NCBI RefSeq assembly: GCF_019973615.1
Contig: NZ_AP024238.1
Location: forward strand, 248,001-312,000
Direction: 5' to 3'
Source: Rhodoferax lithotrophicus
GTDB lineage: Bacteria > Pseudomonadota > Gammaproteobacteria > Burkholderiales > Burkholderiaceae_C
Length of the DNA stretch: 64,000 nt
The position numbers and the translations under genes were made by a program. Under the pieces are notes generated by a model that searched no databases, was not told where the DNA came from, and was given only the letters and a program-made list of their open reading frames with translations. This document shows, one piece after another, positions 44,303-52,849 of this stretch; within the stretch, counting starts at the first letter, position 1; each line of letters opens with the position of its first letter.

Positions 44303-44770
44303 ATGATGCTCACCCGCCCGCCCCGAGCCACCGCTCTGCCACGCCGCCCCTGGGTGTTGTGGCTGGCGCTTGGGTTGGCGCTGTTTGGCGCGCTGGCTCC
44401 CACGGTGTCGCATGCGTTGCAGTGGGCGCGTGGTGGTGCCACGGCGGGGCTGATCGAGATTTGTACCACCAGCGGGCCGCGCTGGATGGCCTTGCCCGCA
44501 GTCCAGGACGTGGCCAGCACAAGCGCACAGGATGAGCAGGAGGCCTCGTCGGCCCCCTCGGAGTCTTTGCGCGGCTCTGGTCTGCCGGTGGTGCTGGAGC
44601 ATTGCCCGTTTTGTTTGCTGATGGCCGACCGATGGGCACCACCGAGCCAGCCCTCCACCCTGTTTTTGGCCGTACCCGGTCATGCCGTGGTGCCCGTGTC
44701 CGCTGCACCCGGTTTCCTGCCTGCCCGGATCATCGCGGCAGCGCCCCCCCGCGGCCCGCCCGCGCTCTGA
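44303..44770 (+). CDS. DUF2946 protein, copy 2
   Basis: The 155-residue protein has a hydrophobic N-terminal segment (about 13-38, ending ALAPTVSHAL), then LIEICTTSGPRWMAL and LEHCPFCLLMADRW, the DUF2946 'ICTxxG ... CPxC' pattern. A hydrophobic C-terminal stretch follows. It sits between two PCuAC genes on the same strand. Function is unknown; its placement points to copper handling in the periplasm. Confidence 0.8.
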   Translation: MMLTRPPRATALPRRPWVLWLALGLALFGALAPTVSHALQWARGGATAGLIEICTTSGPRWMALPAVQDVASTSAQDEQEASSAPSESLRGSGLPVVLEHCPFCLLMADRWAPPSQPSTLFLAVPGHAVVPVSAAPGFLPARIIAAAPPRGPPAL

Positions 44771-44878
44771 GTTTCTTTCCCTCACCTTGGTTGTGCAGCT
44801 GTGCCTGCCTCCAGGGTTTGCTGCGTGCTGGCCGCACAGCGCCGGATACGCCATTTTTGGCCATGAACTCAGGACTCC

Positions 44879-45400
44879 ATGATGAAATTTTCAGAACTTG
44901 CGCTGCTGCGCTGGGCGACCCACCTCCACATCGGCCTCGCCCTGGCGCTGCTGCTGTGGCTGGCTTGTCTGCCCAGCGCCGTTCACGCCCACGGCGTGGC
45001 GGCGGGGGACTTGCAGCTGGATCACCCCTACGCCGTGCCCAGCGCACCGGGCGAGCCGCATGGCAAGGCCTATTTGCGTGGCATCAAAAATGCCGGAATC
45101 CAGGCTGAAAAGTTGTTGGGTGCCAGCACACCGGCGGCCGCCAAAGTGGTGTTGCACAGTCTTAAGCCCGATGCCCGTGGCCTGATTGGCCAACCGGTTG
45201 AGGCCATCGAACTGCCGGCCAAAACGCTTACTCCACTGCGCCACACCGGCGACTACCAGCTCACGCTGATTGACCTCAAAGCTCCCCTGAAAGAGGGGGA
45301 CCGGTTCGACCTGACGCTGAACTTTGAACACGCCGGGACAAAGACCGTCAAGGTCTGGGTGCAAACGCCGCGGGATTCAGCGGCTGCACATGTCCATTGA
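44879..45400 (+). CDS. PCuAC-fold protein lacking most copper ligands
   Basis: The 173-residue protein has a signal segment ending near AVHAHGV and the PCuAC fold (LDHPYAVPSAPGEPHGKAYLRGIKNAG ... GDYQLTLIDLKAPLKEGDRFDLTLNF). Aligned with its neighbour at 43736, His93 keeps the first ligand position, but the expected Met is Gly and the H-x-M pair is Q127/T129. It therefore cannot form the standard Cu(I) site; His-rich ends (HAHG near the N-terminus, HVH at the C-terminus) could bind Cu(II) or Zn instead. An in-frame ATG at 44882 is an equally good start. Confidence 0.82.
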   Translation: MMKFSELALLRWATHLHIGLALALLLWLACLPSAVHAHGVAAGDLQLDHPYAVPSAPGEPHGKAYLRGIKNAGIQAEKLLGASTPAAAKVVLHSLKPDARGLIGQPVEAIELPAKTLTPLRHTGDYQLTLIDLKAPLKEGDRFDLTLNFEHAGTKTVKVWVQTPRDSAAAHVH

Positions 45401-45449
45401 GCCCTGAACTGACGTTTTATCTCTCCCCATTTATTGACTGGATTTTCAA

Positions 45450-47132
45450 ATGACACTGATTTTTAAACCTGCTCTCGCGATCAGCCTGATCACTGCTGCT
45501 GTATTAACCGCTTGTGGCGGTGGTGGCGGTAGCGGTGGCGGTGGCGCAACAACTCTTTCCTTGTCAGGCGTGGTGGCCGACGGCTACCTGGGTGGGGCCA
45601 AGGTTTGCCTGGACAAGAATGAAAACACCGTCTGTGATGCTGGCGAGCCCTCTGCCACCACTGGCGCAGATGGCAAATACACCATCCCTGGCATCACCGC
45701 AGGTGATGAGGCCAAATACCCCCTCGTGGCCGAAGTGCCCGCTACCGCGACCGACTCTGACTTTACTGGTACCGTGGGCAAAGCCTTTGTGCTGACCACG
45801 CCCAAGGGCAACACCACGGTGACACCACTGAGCTCGTTGGTGCACCAGGAATTGCAGGCCACGCCAGCACTGAGCGCGGCTTCGGCTTCGGTGAACGTGA
45901 AAACAGCCTTGAACATCGCGTCCGATCCGTTGGCCGACTACATTGCCAAGCCTGATGCGGACGCACATATCCGCGCCCAGATGATCACCCAAAGCTTGAA
46001 AAACAACGCGGATGTGGTCGGCGGTGGCTCGACCGCGCAGAAAAAAGACCTGCAAGGTGTGTTGCTGACAATGGCCAAACAGGCGGTGGTTGCCGCTGCA
46101 CCTGCAGCAGGCGCCTCGGCCCCCGCCACCGTTCCGGTGGTGGGTGTGGAAGATGCCAACACAGTGCGCGCCACGCTGGCCAGCAAACTGACCACCGGCG
46201 CCGCCACACAGGCCGTGACGGTTAACTTTGACGTGGTGAACGGCGCAACTTCCATCAAAGCCTGTGACGCGGTCACGCTGCCCAACGTGCAGCGCTGGGA
46301 TCAATCCAAGCTGACAGGAGCGCCCCCGAGCGCTGCCACCTTGCTGGCCACACCCGGTGCTGCGCAGTCCACGGCTGGCCAGTTTGTGGACATCCGCTTC
46401 TACATCTCCAACGTGCTGCTGTGGGATGCCGCTGGCAATGCCGTACCGCTGGTAATGACCGAAGATGCCAGCCAGGCCAAAAACCTGGCGCTGCTGGACT
46501 TTGGCTACAACACGGCGGCGGCTGGCGCACCCACGTGCACCGCCACCTACAAGACTGCGATCACCGGCAAGGTGGTGCCGGGCAGCTACACCGGTATTTC
46601 CTTCACGGTGGGGGTGCCTGTTCGCTCGGCAGATTTGACGACCAAGCTCAACCATGTGAATGTGGCTGATCCGGCATCGCCTGCGCCGCTGCAAACCGCG
46701 GCCATGAGCTGGACATGGCAAGGTGGGCGTAAATTCATCAAAATCGACTTCAGACCCGACACGCCTTCCAAGAAATTTGCAGCGGGTGTTGTGGGTACCA
46801 ATGCGATTGCCAATACACACATTGGCTCTACAGGTTGCGCGGGTAATCCTGCCGCGGGCGCACCGGAAACCGCTTGCACCAACGCCAACCGCCTGGGCAT
46901 CAAGTTCGATGCCTTCAACGCCACGTCACAAAAGGTGGTGCTGGATGTCGCCAAATTGTTCAAAGACACTGACCTGACTTATGAAGGTGGCGGTGCGCCT
47001 GGCTGCATGTCTGCTACCACTGACCCCGAGTGCGCACCGATCTTCAAGGCCCTGGGTCTTGGATTCACAGGCGTCATCGGCGGCCGTACTTTGACCGGTG
47101 CGGATGTGCAAACCGTTTTCAGCGTCAGGTAA
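45450..47132 (+). CDS. mbnP: MbnP-family copper-binding lipoprotein with an N-terminal extension
   Basis: The 560-residue protein has a lipobox (LTAC, Cys22), a Gly-rich linker, and a ~90-residue module resembling calcium-dependent/carboxypeptidase-regulatory repeats (VADGYLGGAKVCLDKNENTVCDAGEPSATTGADGKYTI). From about residue 250 it matches the MbnP four-Cys family: FDVVNGATSIKACDAVTLPN, VDIRFYISNVLLWDAAG, LLDFGYN, LNHVNVADPASP, MSWTWQGGRKFIKIDF, and HIGSTGCAGNPAAG. MbnP binds copper after its MbnH partner oxidises a Trp to kynurenine; several candidate Trp are present. mbnH begins 4 bp downstream. No methanobactin genes are nearby. MbnP alone is usually much shorter. Confidence 0.87.
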   Translation: MTLIFKPALAISLITAAVLTACGGGGGSGGGGATTLSLSGVVADGYLGGAKVCLDKNENTVCDAGEPSATTGADGKYTIPGITAGDEAKYPLVAEVPATATDSDFTGTVGKAFVLTTPKGNTTVTPLSSLVHQELQATPALSAASASVNVKTALNIASDPLADYIAKPDADAHIRAQMITQSLKNNADVVGGGSTAQKKDLQGVLLTMAKQAVVAAAPAAGASAPATVPVVGVEDANTVRATLASKLTTGAATQAVTVNFDVVNGATSIKACDAVTLPNVQRWDQSKLTGAPPSAATLLATPGAAQSTAGQFVDIRFYISNVLLWDAAGNAVPLVMTEDASQAKNLALLDFGYNTAAAGAPTCTATYKTAITGKVVPGSYTGISFTVGVPVRSADLTTKLNHVNVADPASPAPLQTAAMSWTWQGGRKFIKIDFRPDTPSKKFAAGVVGTNAIANTHIGSTGCAGNPAAGAPETACTNANRLGIKFDAFNATSQKVVLDVAKLFKDTDLTYEGGGAPGCMSATTDPECAPIFKALGLGFTGVIGGRTLTGADVQTVFSVR

Positions 47133-47136
47133 GCCG

Positions 47137-48360
47137 ATGAACAAACCAGCCCTGACCTTGGTCGGGCTGGCCGCTACAGCCGTAGCGGCTGGCCTGCTGG
47201 CCCTCGGGGTGATTCCTTCGCCGTTCCTGGCCAAGGACTCACCCGCCGTGCCCCCTTCTACAAACAGCGATTGGCACTGGAATCTGCCCAAGGGCTTCCC
47301 CGAGCCGCTGGTACCTGCCGACAACCCGATGTCCGAGGCCAAGTTCCAGCTCGGCCGCCACCTGTTCTTTGACACACGCCTGTCGGGCAACGGCAGCATG
47401 GGTTGCGGCTCCTGCCATTTCCAGAACCTGGCCTTCACCGATGGCAAGCCGGTGGCGACCGGCTCCACCGGCGATGTGACTGCGCGTGGGGCCATGAGCA
47501 TTGCCAACGTGGCCTATTACCCCACGCTGACCTGGGCCAACCCCTCACAGTACACATTGGAAATCCAGGCCGGTGTGCCGATGTTTGTTGAAAACCTGGC
47601 GGTCGAGCTGGGCATCAACGACGAGAACAAGGCGGCGGTGCTGGCGCGTTTCCAGAACGATGCCGACTACCAGCGCCGCTTCCAGGAGGTGTTCCCGGGC
47701 GAGCCGATCAACTTCATGAACATCGTCAAGGCAATTGCGGCCTTTGAGCGCGGGGTGATTTCCGGCAATTCACGCTTTGACCAGGCGCAAGCTGGTACCA
47801 CACACCTGTCAGAGGCCGAAGAGCGCGGACGCAAACTGTTTTTCAGCGAGCAGGCGCAATGCTCCACCTGCCACAGCGGTTTCAATTTCTCTGACCAGAC
47901 GGTGTCTGCCGCGGCACCCCAGTCGAACCAGCCGTTTCACAACACCGGCCTGTACAACGTGGATGGCAAGGGGGCTTACCCCGACAGCAACCCCGGCGTG
48001 ATCGGTGTCATGCCCCAAGATGCTTCCAACATGGGCAAGTTCCGTGTGCCAAGCTTGCGCAACATCGAAGTCACCGCCCCCTACATGCATGACGGCAGCA
48101 TCACCACACTGCAAGACGTGCTGGCGTTTTATGCCGCAGGTGGGCGCGACATCACGTCTGGGCCCTATCAGGGGGATGGCCGCCACAACCCGTTCAAGGA
48201 CGCGCGGCTGGACAAGATCCGGCTGAGCCAGGCCGAGCAGGCCGACCTCATCGCCTTCCTGAAAACCCTGACCGACCAGGCGTTCTTGAACAACCCCAGG
48301 TTTGCAGACCCGTTCAAAACCCCGTCATCATCAACTCGTCAATCACTAGCGAAACAATAG
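47137..48360 (+). CDS. mbnH: MbnH-family di-haem c-type enzyme
   Basis: The 407-residue periplasmic protein has two haem sites, C90-GSC-H94 and C242-STC-H246, in the cytochrome c peroxidase/MauG layout: RHLFFDTRLSGNGSMGCGSCHFQNLAFTDG, then RGRKLFFSEQAQCSTCHSGFNFSD, KFRVPSLRNIEVTAPYMHDGSITTLQDVL. In characterised pairs MbnH forms a high-valent di-haem species that converts a Trp of MbnP into kynurenine. The gene starts at ATG 47137, 4 bp after mbnP, which fixes the pair as one operon. A plain peroxidase is the alternative, but the mbnP neighbour argues against it. Confidence 0.88.
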   Translation: MNKPALTLVGLAATAVAAGLLALGVIPSPFLAKDSPAVPPSTNSDWHWNLPKGFPEPLVPADNPMSEAKFQLGRHLFFDTRLSGNGSMGCGSCHFQNLAFTDGKPVATGSTGDVTARGAMSIANVAYYPTLTWANPSQYTLEIQAGVPMFVENLAVELGINDENKAAVLARFQNDADYQRRFQEVFPGEPINFMNIVKAIAAFERGVISGNSRFDQAQAGTTHLSEAEERGRKLFFSEQAQCSTCHSGFNFSDQTVSAAAPQSNQPFHNTGLYNVDGKGAYPDSNPGVIGVMPQDASNMGKFRVPSLRNIEVTAPYMHDGSITTLQDVLAFYAAGGRDITSGPYQGDGRHNPFKDARLDKIRLSQAEQADLIAFLKTLTDQAFLNNPRFADPFKTPSSSTRQSLAKQ

Positions 48361-48403
48361 CTTCTTGCGCTTGTATATCAAGGGCTAGAGGCCAATTTGT
48401 ATG
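48355..48403 (+). repeat. Palindromic intergenic repeat after mbnH
   Basis: AATAGCTTCTTGCGCTTGTA then TATCAAGGGCTAGAGGCCAA is a good copy starting just before the mbnH stop codon (TAG at 48358-48360 lies inside the repeat) and ending 15 bp before the crp-like ATG. Confidence 0.8.
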
Positions 48404-48418
48404 TAAAAAGGAGAGACC

Positions 48419-49054
48419 ATGAACAACTCAAGCAGTCCATCACCCAACCGCATGCTCAACGCGCGTGATGCCTTGTCCAGGCAAGACCTCAAGCAGATGT
48501 GGCGTGTGCAGTCGGGCGCACTGCGCCTTGACAGTGCCGCGGGTGACGAGGCCAGCCGGTTCATGCGTCTGGCCCTGCCCGGTGATGTGATTGGTGTCGA
48601 GCAATGGGTCGGCACCGACGACAGTCTGGCCATGCGTGCCCTGACCCCCGTGTGCCTGGCGCCGGTGCTGGCCGAAGGGGCCGAGATGATGGCCCTGCTG
48701 ATGGAAACCGTGGTGGTGGCGCACCAGCGCTGCCGCGAGGTGGTCAGCCTGCGCACCGGGCCGGTGTCGCAGCGTGTGAAATGCCTGCTGCTGATGTTTG
48801 CCGACAGTGTGAACCCGGATGCCAAAACCACCGCGGAGTGTGCCTTGCCCCATCTGAGCGACATGGCTGACATTCTGGACGCGGCCCCTGAAACGGTCTC
48901 GCGTGTGTTCAGCAGCATGCGCAAGCTTGACTACCTGCAAGACCGCAAGCCGCACAAAGCCAGCTTCAGCAGCCTGGCCTTGCGCGCCCAGGCCTTGATT
49001 CCCGGCATGACCGCCAGCTCGGCAATACATCGCAGCCAGATGGCTACAGCCTGA
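48419..49054 (+). CDS. Crp/Fnr-family regulator in the copper locus
   Basis: The 211-residue protein has a cyclic-nucleotide-binding-like N-terminal domain (MWRVQSGALRLDSAAGDEASRFMRLALPGDVIGVEQW) and a C-terminal winged helix (LPHLSDMADILDAAPETVSRVFSSMRKLDYLQDRK). It lacks an N-terminal cysteine cluster, so it is not an Fe-S Fnr. The putative effector pocket lacks the cAMP-binding arginine motif. It lies between mbnH and the receptor gene on the same strand and probably controls some of the locus; the signal is unknown. GGAGA precedes ATG 48419. Confidence 0.87.
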   Translation: MNNSSSPSPNRMLNARDALSRQDLKQMWRVQSGALRLDSAAGDEASRFMRLALPGDVIGVEQWVGTDDSLAMRALTPVCLAPVLAEGAEMMALLMETVVVAHQRCREVVSLRTGPVSQRVKCLLLMFADSVNPDAKTTAECALPHLSDMADILDAAPETVSRVFSSMRKLDYLQDRKPHKASFSSLALRAQALIPGMTASSAIHRSQMATA

Positions 49055-49086
49055 TCCACCACCACCCACGGCCTGACCACAACCGC

Positions 49087-51300
49087 ATGAATACCAGCTT
49101 CTCCCTGAATAGGCCCTTTCGCCTGACCGCCCTGGCCACCCTGTTGACCTCCCTGCCGTTTGCCGTAGCCTCCCAGGAGGTGACGGTGTTGAGCGAGGTC
49201 ACGGTCACGGCGAGCAAAATTTCGCCTTTGGGGGCGACGGAAACGCCCCATGCCCATTTGGCCTCGCAGCGTGCGGCCACCAGCGACAGTGCCCGGCTGT
49301 TGCAGGATATTCCTGGCCTCAGCCTGTACGGTGCAGGGGGTGTCTCCAGCCTGCCGGCCATTCACGGCCTGGCTGATGACCGCCTGCGTATCCAGGTGGA
49401 TGGCATGGACTTGGTGGCCGCCTGCCCGAACCACATGAACTCGGCGCTGTCCTACATCGACCCGACCCGCGTCGGCAGCATCACGGTGTTTGCCGGTATC
49501 ACCCCGGTGAGTGTGGGCGGGGACAGTCTGGGCGGCACAATTGCGGTCAATTCCGCACCGCCGGAGTTTGCCCAGAGTGCCGATCAGGTGACCGCCAAGG
49601 GTCTGTTGGGCACGTTTTACCGCAGCAACGGCGGTGCCAGTGGGCTCAACGCCGGGGCTACCCTGGTAGGGCAAAACCTGAGTCTGACCTACAGCGGGGC
49701 CAGCGCCAAAGCGTCCAACTACAGCGCGGGTGCTGACTTCAAAGCTGCAGGCCCAGGCACGACAGGTGGTCCCTGGCTGGCGGCCAACGAGGTGGCCTCG
49801 AGCCACTACACCACCGAAAACCATGACCTCGGCATCGCCCTGCGGCGTGACAAACACATGCTGCAGCTCAATATAGGCACCCAGAACCTGCCGTTTGAAG
49901 GCTTCCCCAACCAGCGCATGGACATGACCGGCAACCAAAGCACCCAGCTCAACCTGCGCTACACCGGCCAGTTTGACTGGGGCAAGTTGATCGCCCGTGC
50001 CTACGGCCAGAACACCGAGCATTTCATGAACATGGGGCCAGACCGCTTCAGCTACGGGCTGCTTGGCATGCCCATGAACACCAGCGCCAAAACCCGTGGG
50101 GTGCTGCTGCAAGCCGAAACGGCGCTGTCCGAGCGCGACATTGTCAAAGCCGGGCTGGAGTCCCAAACCTACACCTTGTACGACTGGTGGCCACAAGCCG
50201 GTGGGGTGATGGGCCCGCGTACTTTCTGGAATGTGGACTACGGCACACGCGACCGGCTCGGGGCCTTTGCCGAGTGGGAGGCCCAGTGGAACCCGCAATG
50301 GCTGAGCCTGATCGGCCTGCGCAGCGAGACCGTGAAAAGTGACGCAGGCCCGGTGCAAGGCTACAACGCCCAGGCCATCTGGGCCACGGACGCAGCCAGT
50401 TTCAACGCGCAAAACCGCCAGCGTACCGACAACAACCTGGATTTCACCGCCCTGGCCCGCTACACCCCAGAAGACCGCCGCAGTTTTGAGCTTGGCCTGG
50501 CCCGCAAAACCCACTCGCCCAACCTGTACCAGCGTTACCCCTGGTCGACCCAGCCGATGGCGACGCTGATGAACAACTTTGTGGGTGACGGCAATGGCTA
50601 CGTCGGCAACCTGAACCTCAAGCCTGAGGTGGCCCACACCCTGAGTGCTAGCGGCGACTGGCACGCTGCCGACACCACCCAATGGGGCTTCAAGGCTACA
50701 GGCTATGTCACCTGGGTGCAAGACTTCATCGATGCCCAGCGCTGCGCCATCGGCCAGTGTGGTGGTGCGGCCAACCTCAGCGCCACCAGCGGCTTTGTCA
50801 ACCTGCAGTACGTCAACCAGTCAGCCCGGCTGTATGGTCTGGACTTGTCCGGCCACCTGCTGCTGGGCTCCAGTGCCGACTGGGGCCGCTTCAAGGGTAC
50901 AGGGGTGTTGAGCTACGTGAACGGCAGCAACCAGACCACCGGCGACAACTTGCACAACATCATGCCGATCAACACCACACTGGCCTTGCAGCAGAGCCTG
51001 GGCGCATGGACCCACACCGCTGAAGTGCAGTTGGTGGCCGCCAAAACCCGGGTCTCGCAAGTGCGTAATGAAGTGCCCACCGCCGGTTACAGCCTGTTCA
51101 ACCTGCGCAGCAGTTATGAGACCAAGCAGCTCAGGCTGGATCTGGGCATTGAGAACCTGTTCAACCGGTTTTATGCCATGCCGCTGGGCGGCGCTTATCT
51201 GGGCCAGGGCGCGTCCATGACCAGCCTGGGCATTCCGTGGGGCGTGGTGGTGCCGGGTCTGGGCCGCTCTATCCATGTGGCGCTGAGCCTGCGCTTTTAG
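49087..51300 (+). CDS. oprC: OprC/NosA-like TonB-dependent copper receptor
   Basis: The 737-residue outer-membrane receptor has a signal peptide, a TonB box region (EVTVTASKI), a plug domain and a 22-strand barrel ending HVALSLRF with a terminal Phe. Copper specificity is supported by CPNHM at 113-117 (LVAACPNHMNSALSYI) in the plug and HFM at 312-314 (EHFMNMGPDRFSYG); these correspond to the Cys-x3-Met and His-x-Met that bind copper in Pseudomonas OprC. It is followed by an Ig-repeat lipoprotein and a TonB-ExbB-ExbD set that could energise it. Confidence 0.93.
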   Translation: MNTSFSLNRPFRLTALATLLTSLPFAVASQEVTVLSEVTVTASKISPLGATETPHAHLASQRAATSDSARLLQDIPGLSLYGAGGVSSLPAIHGLADDRLRIQVDGMDLVAACPNHMNSALSYIDPTRVGSITVFAGITPVSVGGDSLGGTIAVNSAPPEFAQSADQVTAKGLLGTFYRSNGGASGLNAGATLVGQNLSLTYSGASAKASNYSAGADFKAAGPGTTGGPWLAANEVASSHYTTENHDLGIALRRDKHMLQLNIGTQNLPFEGFPNQRMDMTGNQSTQLNLRYTGQFDWGKLIARAYGQNTEHFMNMGPDRFSYGLLGMPMNTSAKTRGVLLQAETALSERDIVKAGLESQTYTLYDWWPQAGGVMGPRTFWNVDYGTRDRLGAFAEWEAQWNPQWLSLIGLRSETVKSDAGPVQGYNAQAIWATDAASFNAQNRQRTDNNLDFTALARYTPEDRRSFELGLARKTHSPNLYQRYPWSTQPMATLMNNFVGDGNGYVGNLNLKPEVAHTLSASGDWHAADTTQWGFKATGYVTWVQDFIDAQRCAIGQCGGAANLSATSGFVNLQYVNQSARLYGLDLSGHLLLGSSADWGRFKGTGVLSYVNGSNQTTGDNLHNIMPINTTLALQQSLGAWTHTAEVQLVAAKTRVSQVRNEVPTAGYSLFNLRSSYETKQLRLDLGIENLFNRFYAMPLGGAYLGQGASMTSLGIPWGVVVPGLGRSIHVALSLRF

Positions 51301-51348
51301 TCCCTCCCCCCAACACCCTCTGTAGCTTGTCAATTTTTGAAAAATACC

Positions 51349-52773
51349 ATGTACGTCCCACTCCAAGACTCCAGAACCGTCCTGCCACTGCGGCTAGTCA
51401 GCTTGTTGGCCACCTGCCTGCTGGTGGCCTGTGGCGGCGGTGGCAACGGCCCGGCCATCCAGGCCACACCACAAACCATTGTTTTTGCTGCAGCACCCAG
51501 CTTGGTGCTGGGGGGCTCTGCCACCGTTTCCGCCCACGCCAGCAGCGGCCTGGCGGTGAGTTACAGCAGCAGCACGCCAGGTTTGTGCAGCGTCAACACC
51601 AGCACCGGCCTGGTCAGCAGCCTGGTGGCCGGCACTTGCGTGATTGCAGCGGACCAGTCGGGCAATGACCAGTTTGCCCCGGCCACGCAAGCCACCCAAA
51701 GCCTCGTGGTGCAGGCCAGTCCGGTGCAAAGCATCCGTTTTGGTGCCGCACCCGTGCTGACTTTGTACGGTACGGCCACGGTATCGGCTACGGCAACTTC
51801 CGGCCTGGCGGTGAACTACAGCAGCAGCACACCAACGGTGTGCAGCGTCAACAGCAGCACCGGTGAGGTGACCGATCTGGCGGCGGGTGACTGCACCATC
51901 ATCGCCAGTCAGCCGGGCAATGCCAGCGTCAACGCTGCGCCGCAAGTCAGTCAAACCCTGCGCGTGGCCAACTCCAACGTGCCCGCCACGGTGCCCGGTG
52001 CGCCCACCGCCGTGTCGGCCAGCCTGGGCACGGTGGCCCAGACGGTGCTGGTCAGCTTCAGCGGCCCGGCTACCAGTGGCGGCAGCCCGATCACCCAGTA
52101 CAGCGTGAGCTCGGTTCCGGCCGGGCTCTCGGCCTCCGGCGCGGCTTCGCCCCTGACGGTGAGCTGCCCCAGCACCTGCGCCGGTTATGCCTTTGCCGTG
52201 CAGGCCAGCAACAGTGTGGGCAGCGGAGCCTTGTCGGCAGCGGCCCCGGTGCTGACGGCTTACAAGGTCACGGCCCGCTGGTTTGAGCCCGACACCCAGC
52301 CCAATGACAGCATCTTCACCGGCAGCTTCATGCTGAATTCCACCAGCCAAACCGTCACCGGTTTGAGCGGCTCGCTGACCGAGTCCATGACCGGCCCACC
52401 GATGACCACCGTGCCGCTGGTGTACCAGTTGTCTGCCCTCAGCGATGGTGCGGGTGGGTTGACGGTCACCAGCTTTGCCCTGAACACCACCCACGTGTTT
52501 GCCGAGGGTGGTTTTGCCGCCAATTCGCAGGGTCTGTATTACGGCTATCCGGCGGCGAAAAATCCGGCTGCCGGTGGTGTGGGCAACGCCTTTGCCACGA
52601 TTTATGTGAATCTGGCCAACCCCACGGCCCCATTGACCCCAGCCCAGATCAACCAACTGGCCTACGGCGACTGCTTTGCCGGGGGCATGATGGGGAGCAC
52701 CTGCATGACCGGTTATGCGGGCATCGGCACCATGGGTGGGTATCCGGTGGCGCAGAGCATCACAAGGCAGTGA
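51349..52773 (+). CDS. Lipoprotein with Ig-like repeats, unknown C-terminal domain
   Basis: The 474-residue protein has a lipobox (LLVAC near residue 26) followed by a Gly run. Two near-identical ~80-residue repeats (TIVFAAAPSLVLGGSATVSAHASSGLAVSYSSSTPGLCSVN and its partner from about residue 124) have one Cys each; a fibronectin-III-like region (AVSASLGTVAQTVLVSFSGPATSGG) precedes a ~150-residue C-terminal domain with NDSIFTGSFMLNSTSQTVTGLSGSLTESM. I start it at ATG 51349. It lies between the copper receptor and tonB. It may be a surface accessory of the receptor; no metal site can be named. Confidence 0.75.
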   Translation: MYVPLQDSRTVLPLRLVSLLATCLLVACGGGGNGPAIQATPQTIVFAAAPSLVLGGSATVSAHASSGLAVSYSSSTPGLCSVNTSTGLVSSLVAGTCVIAADQSGNDQFAPATQATQSLVVQASPVQSIRFGAAPVLTLYGTATVSATATSGLAVNYSSSTPTVCSVNSSTGEVTDLAAGDCTIIASQPGNASVNAAPQVSQTLRVANSNVPATVPGAPTAVSASLGTVAQTVLVSFSGPATSGGSPITQYSVSSVPAGLSASGAASPLTVSCPSTCAGYAFAVQASNSVGSGALSAAAPVLTAYKVTARWFEPDTQPNDSIFTGSFMLNSTSQTVTGLSGSLTESMTGPPMTTVPLVYQLSALSDGAGGLTVTSFALNTTHVFAEGGFAANSQGLYYGYPAAKNPAAGGVGNAFATIYVNLANPTAPLTPAQINQLAYGDCFAGGMMGSTCMTGYAGIGTMGGYPVAQSITRQ

Positions 52774-52849
52774 GCTGGCAGCGAAGTGGCCTAATCCGTT
52801 CGACCTAGGTTCAAAGAGCGGTGAGAATCGCACCTTGCGCCACGATGTG

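Noticed and set aside
48931..50721. 596-codon minus-strand open frame
   Set aside because: Antisense to the copper receptor gene, with no recognisable domain.
51480..51960. Tandem DNA repeats that could suggest a CRISPR-like array
   Set aside because: Only two copies of ~80 codons, in frame within a lipoprotein gene; these are protein domain repeats.
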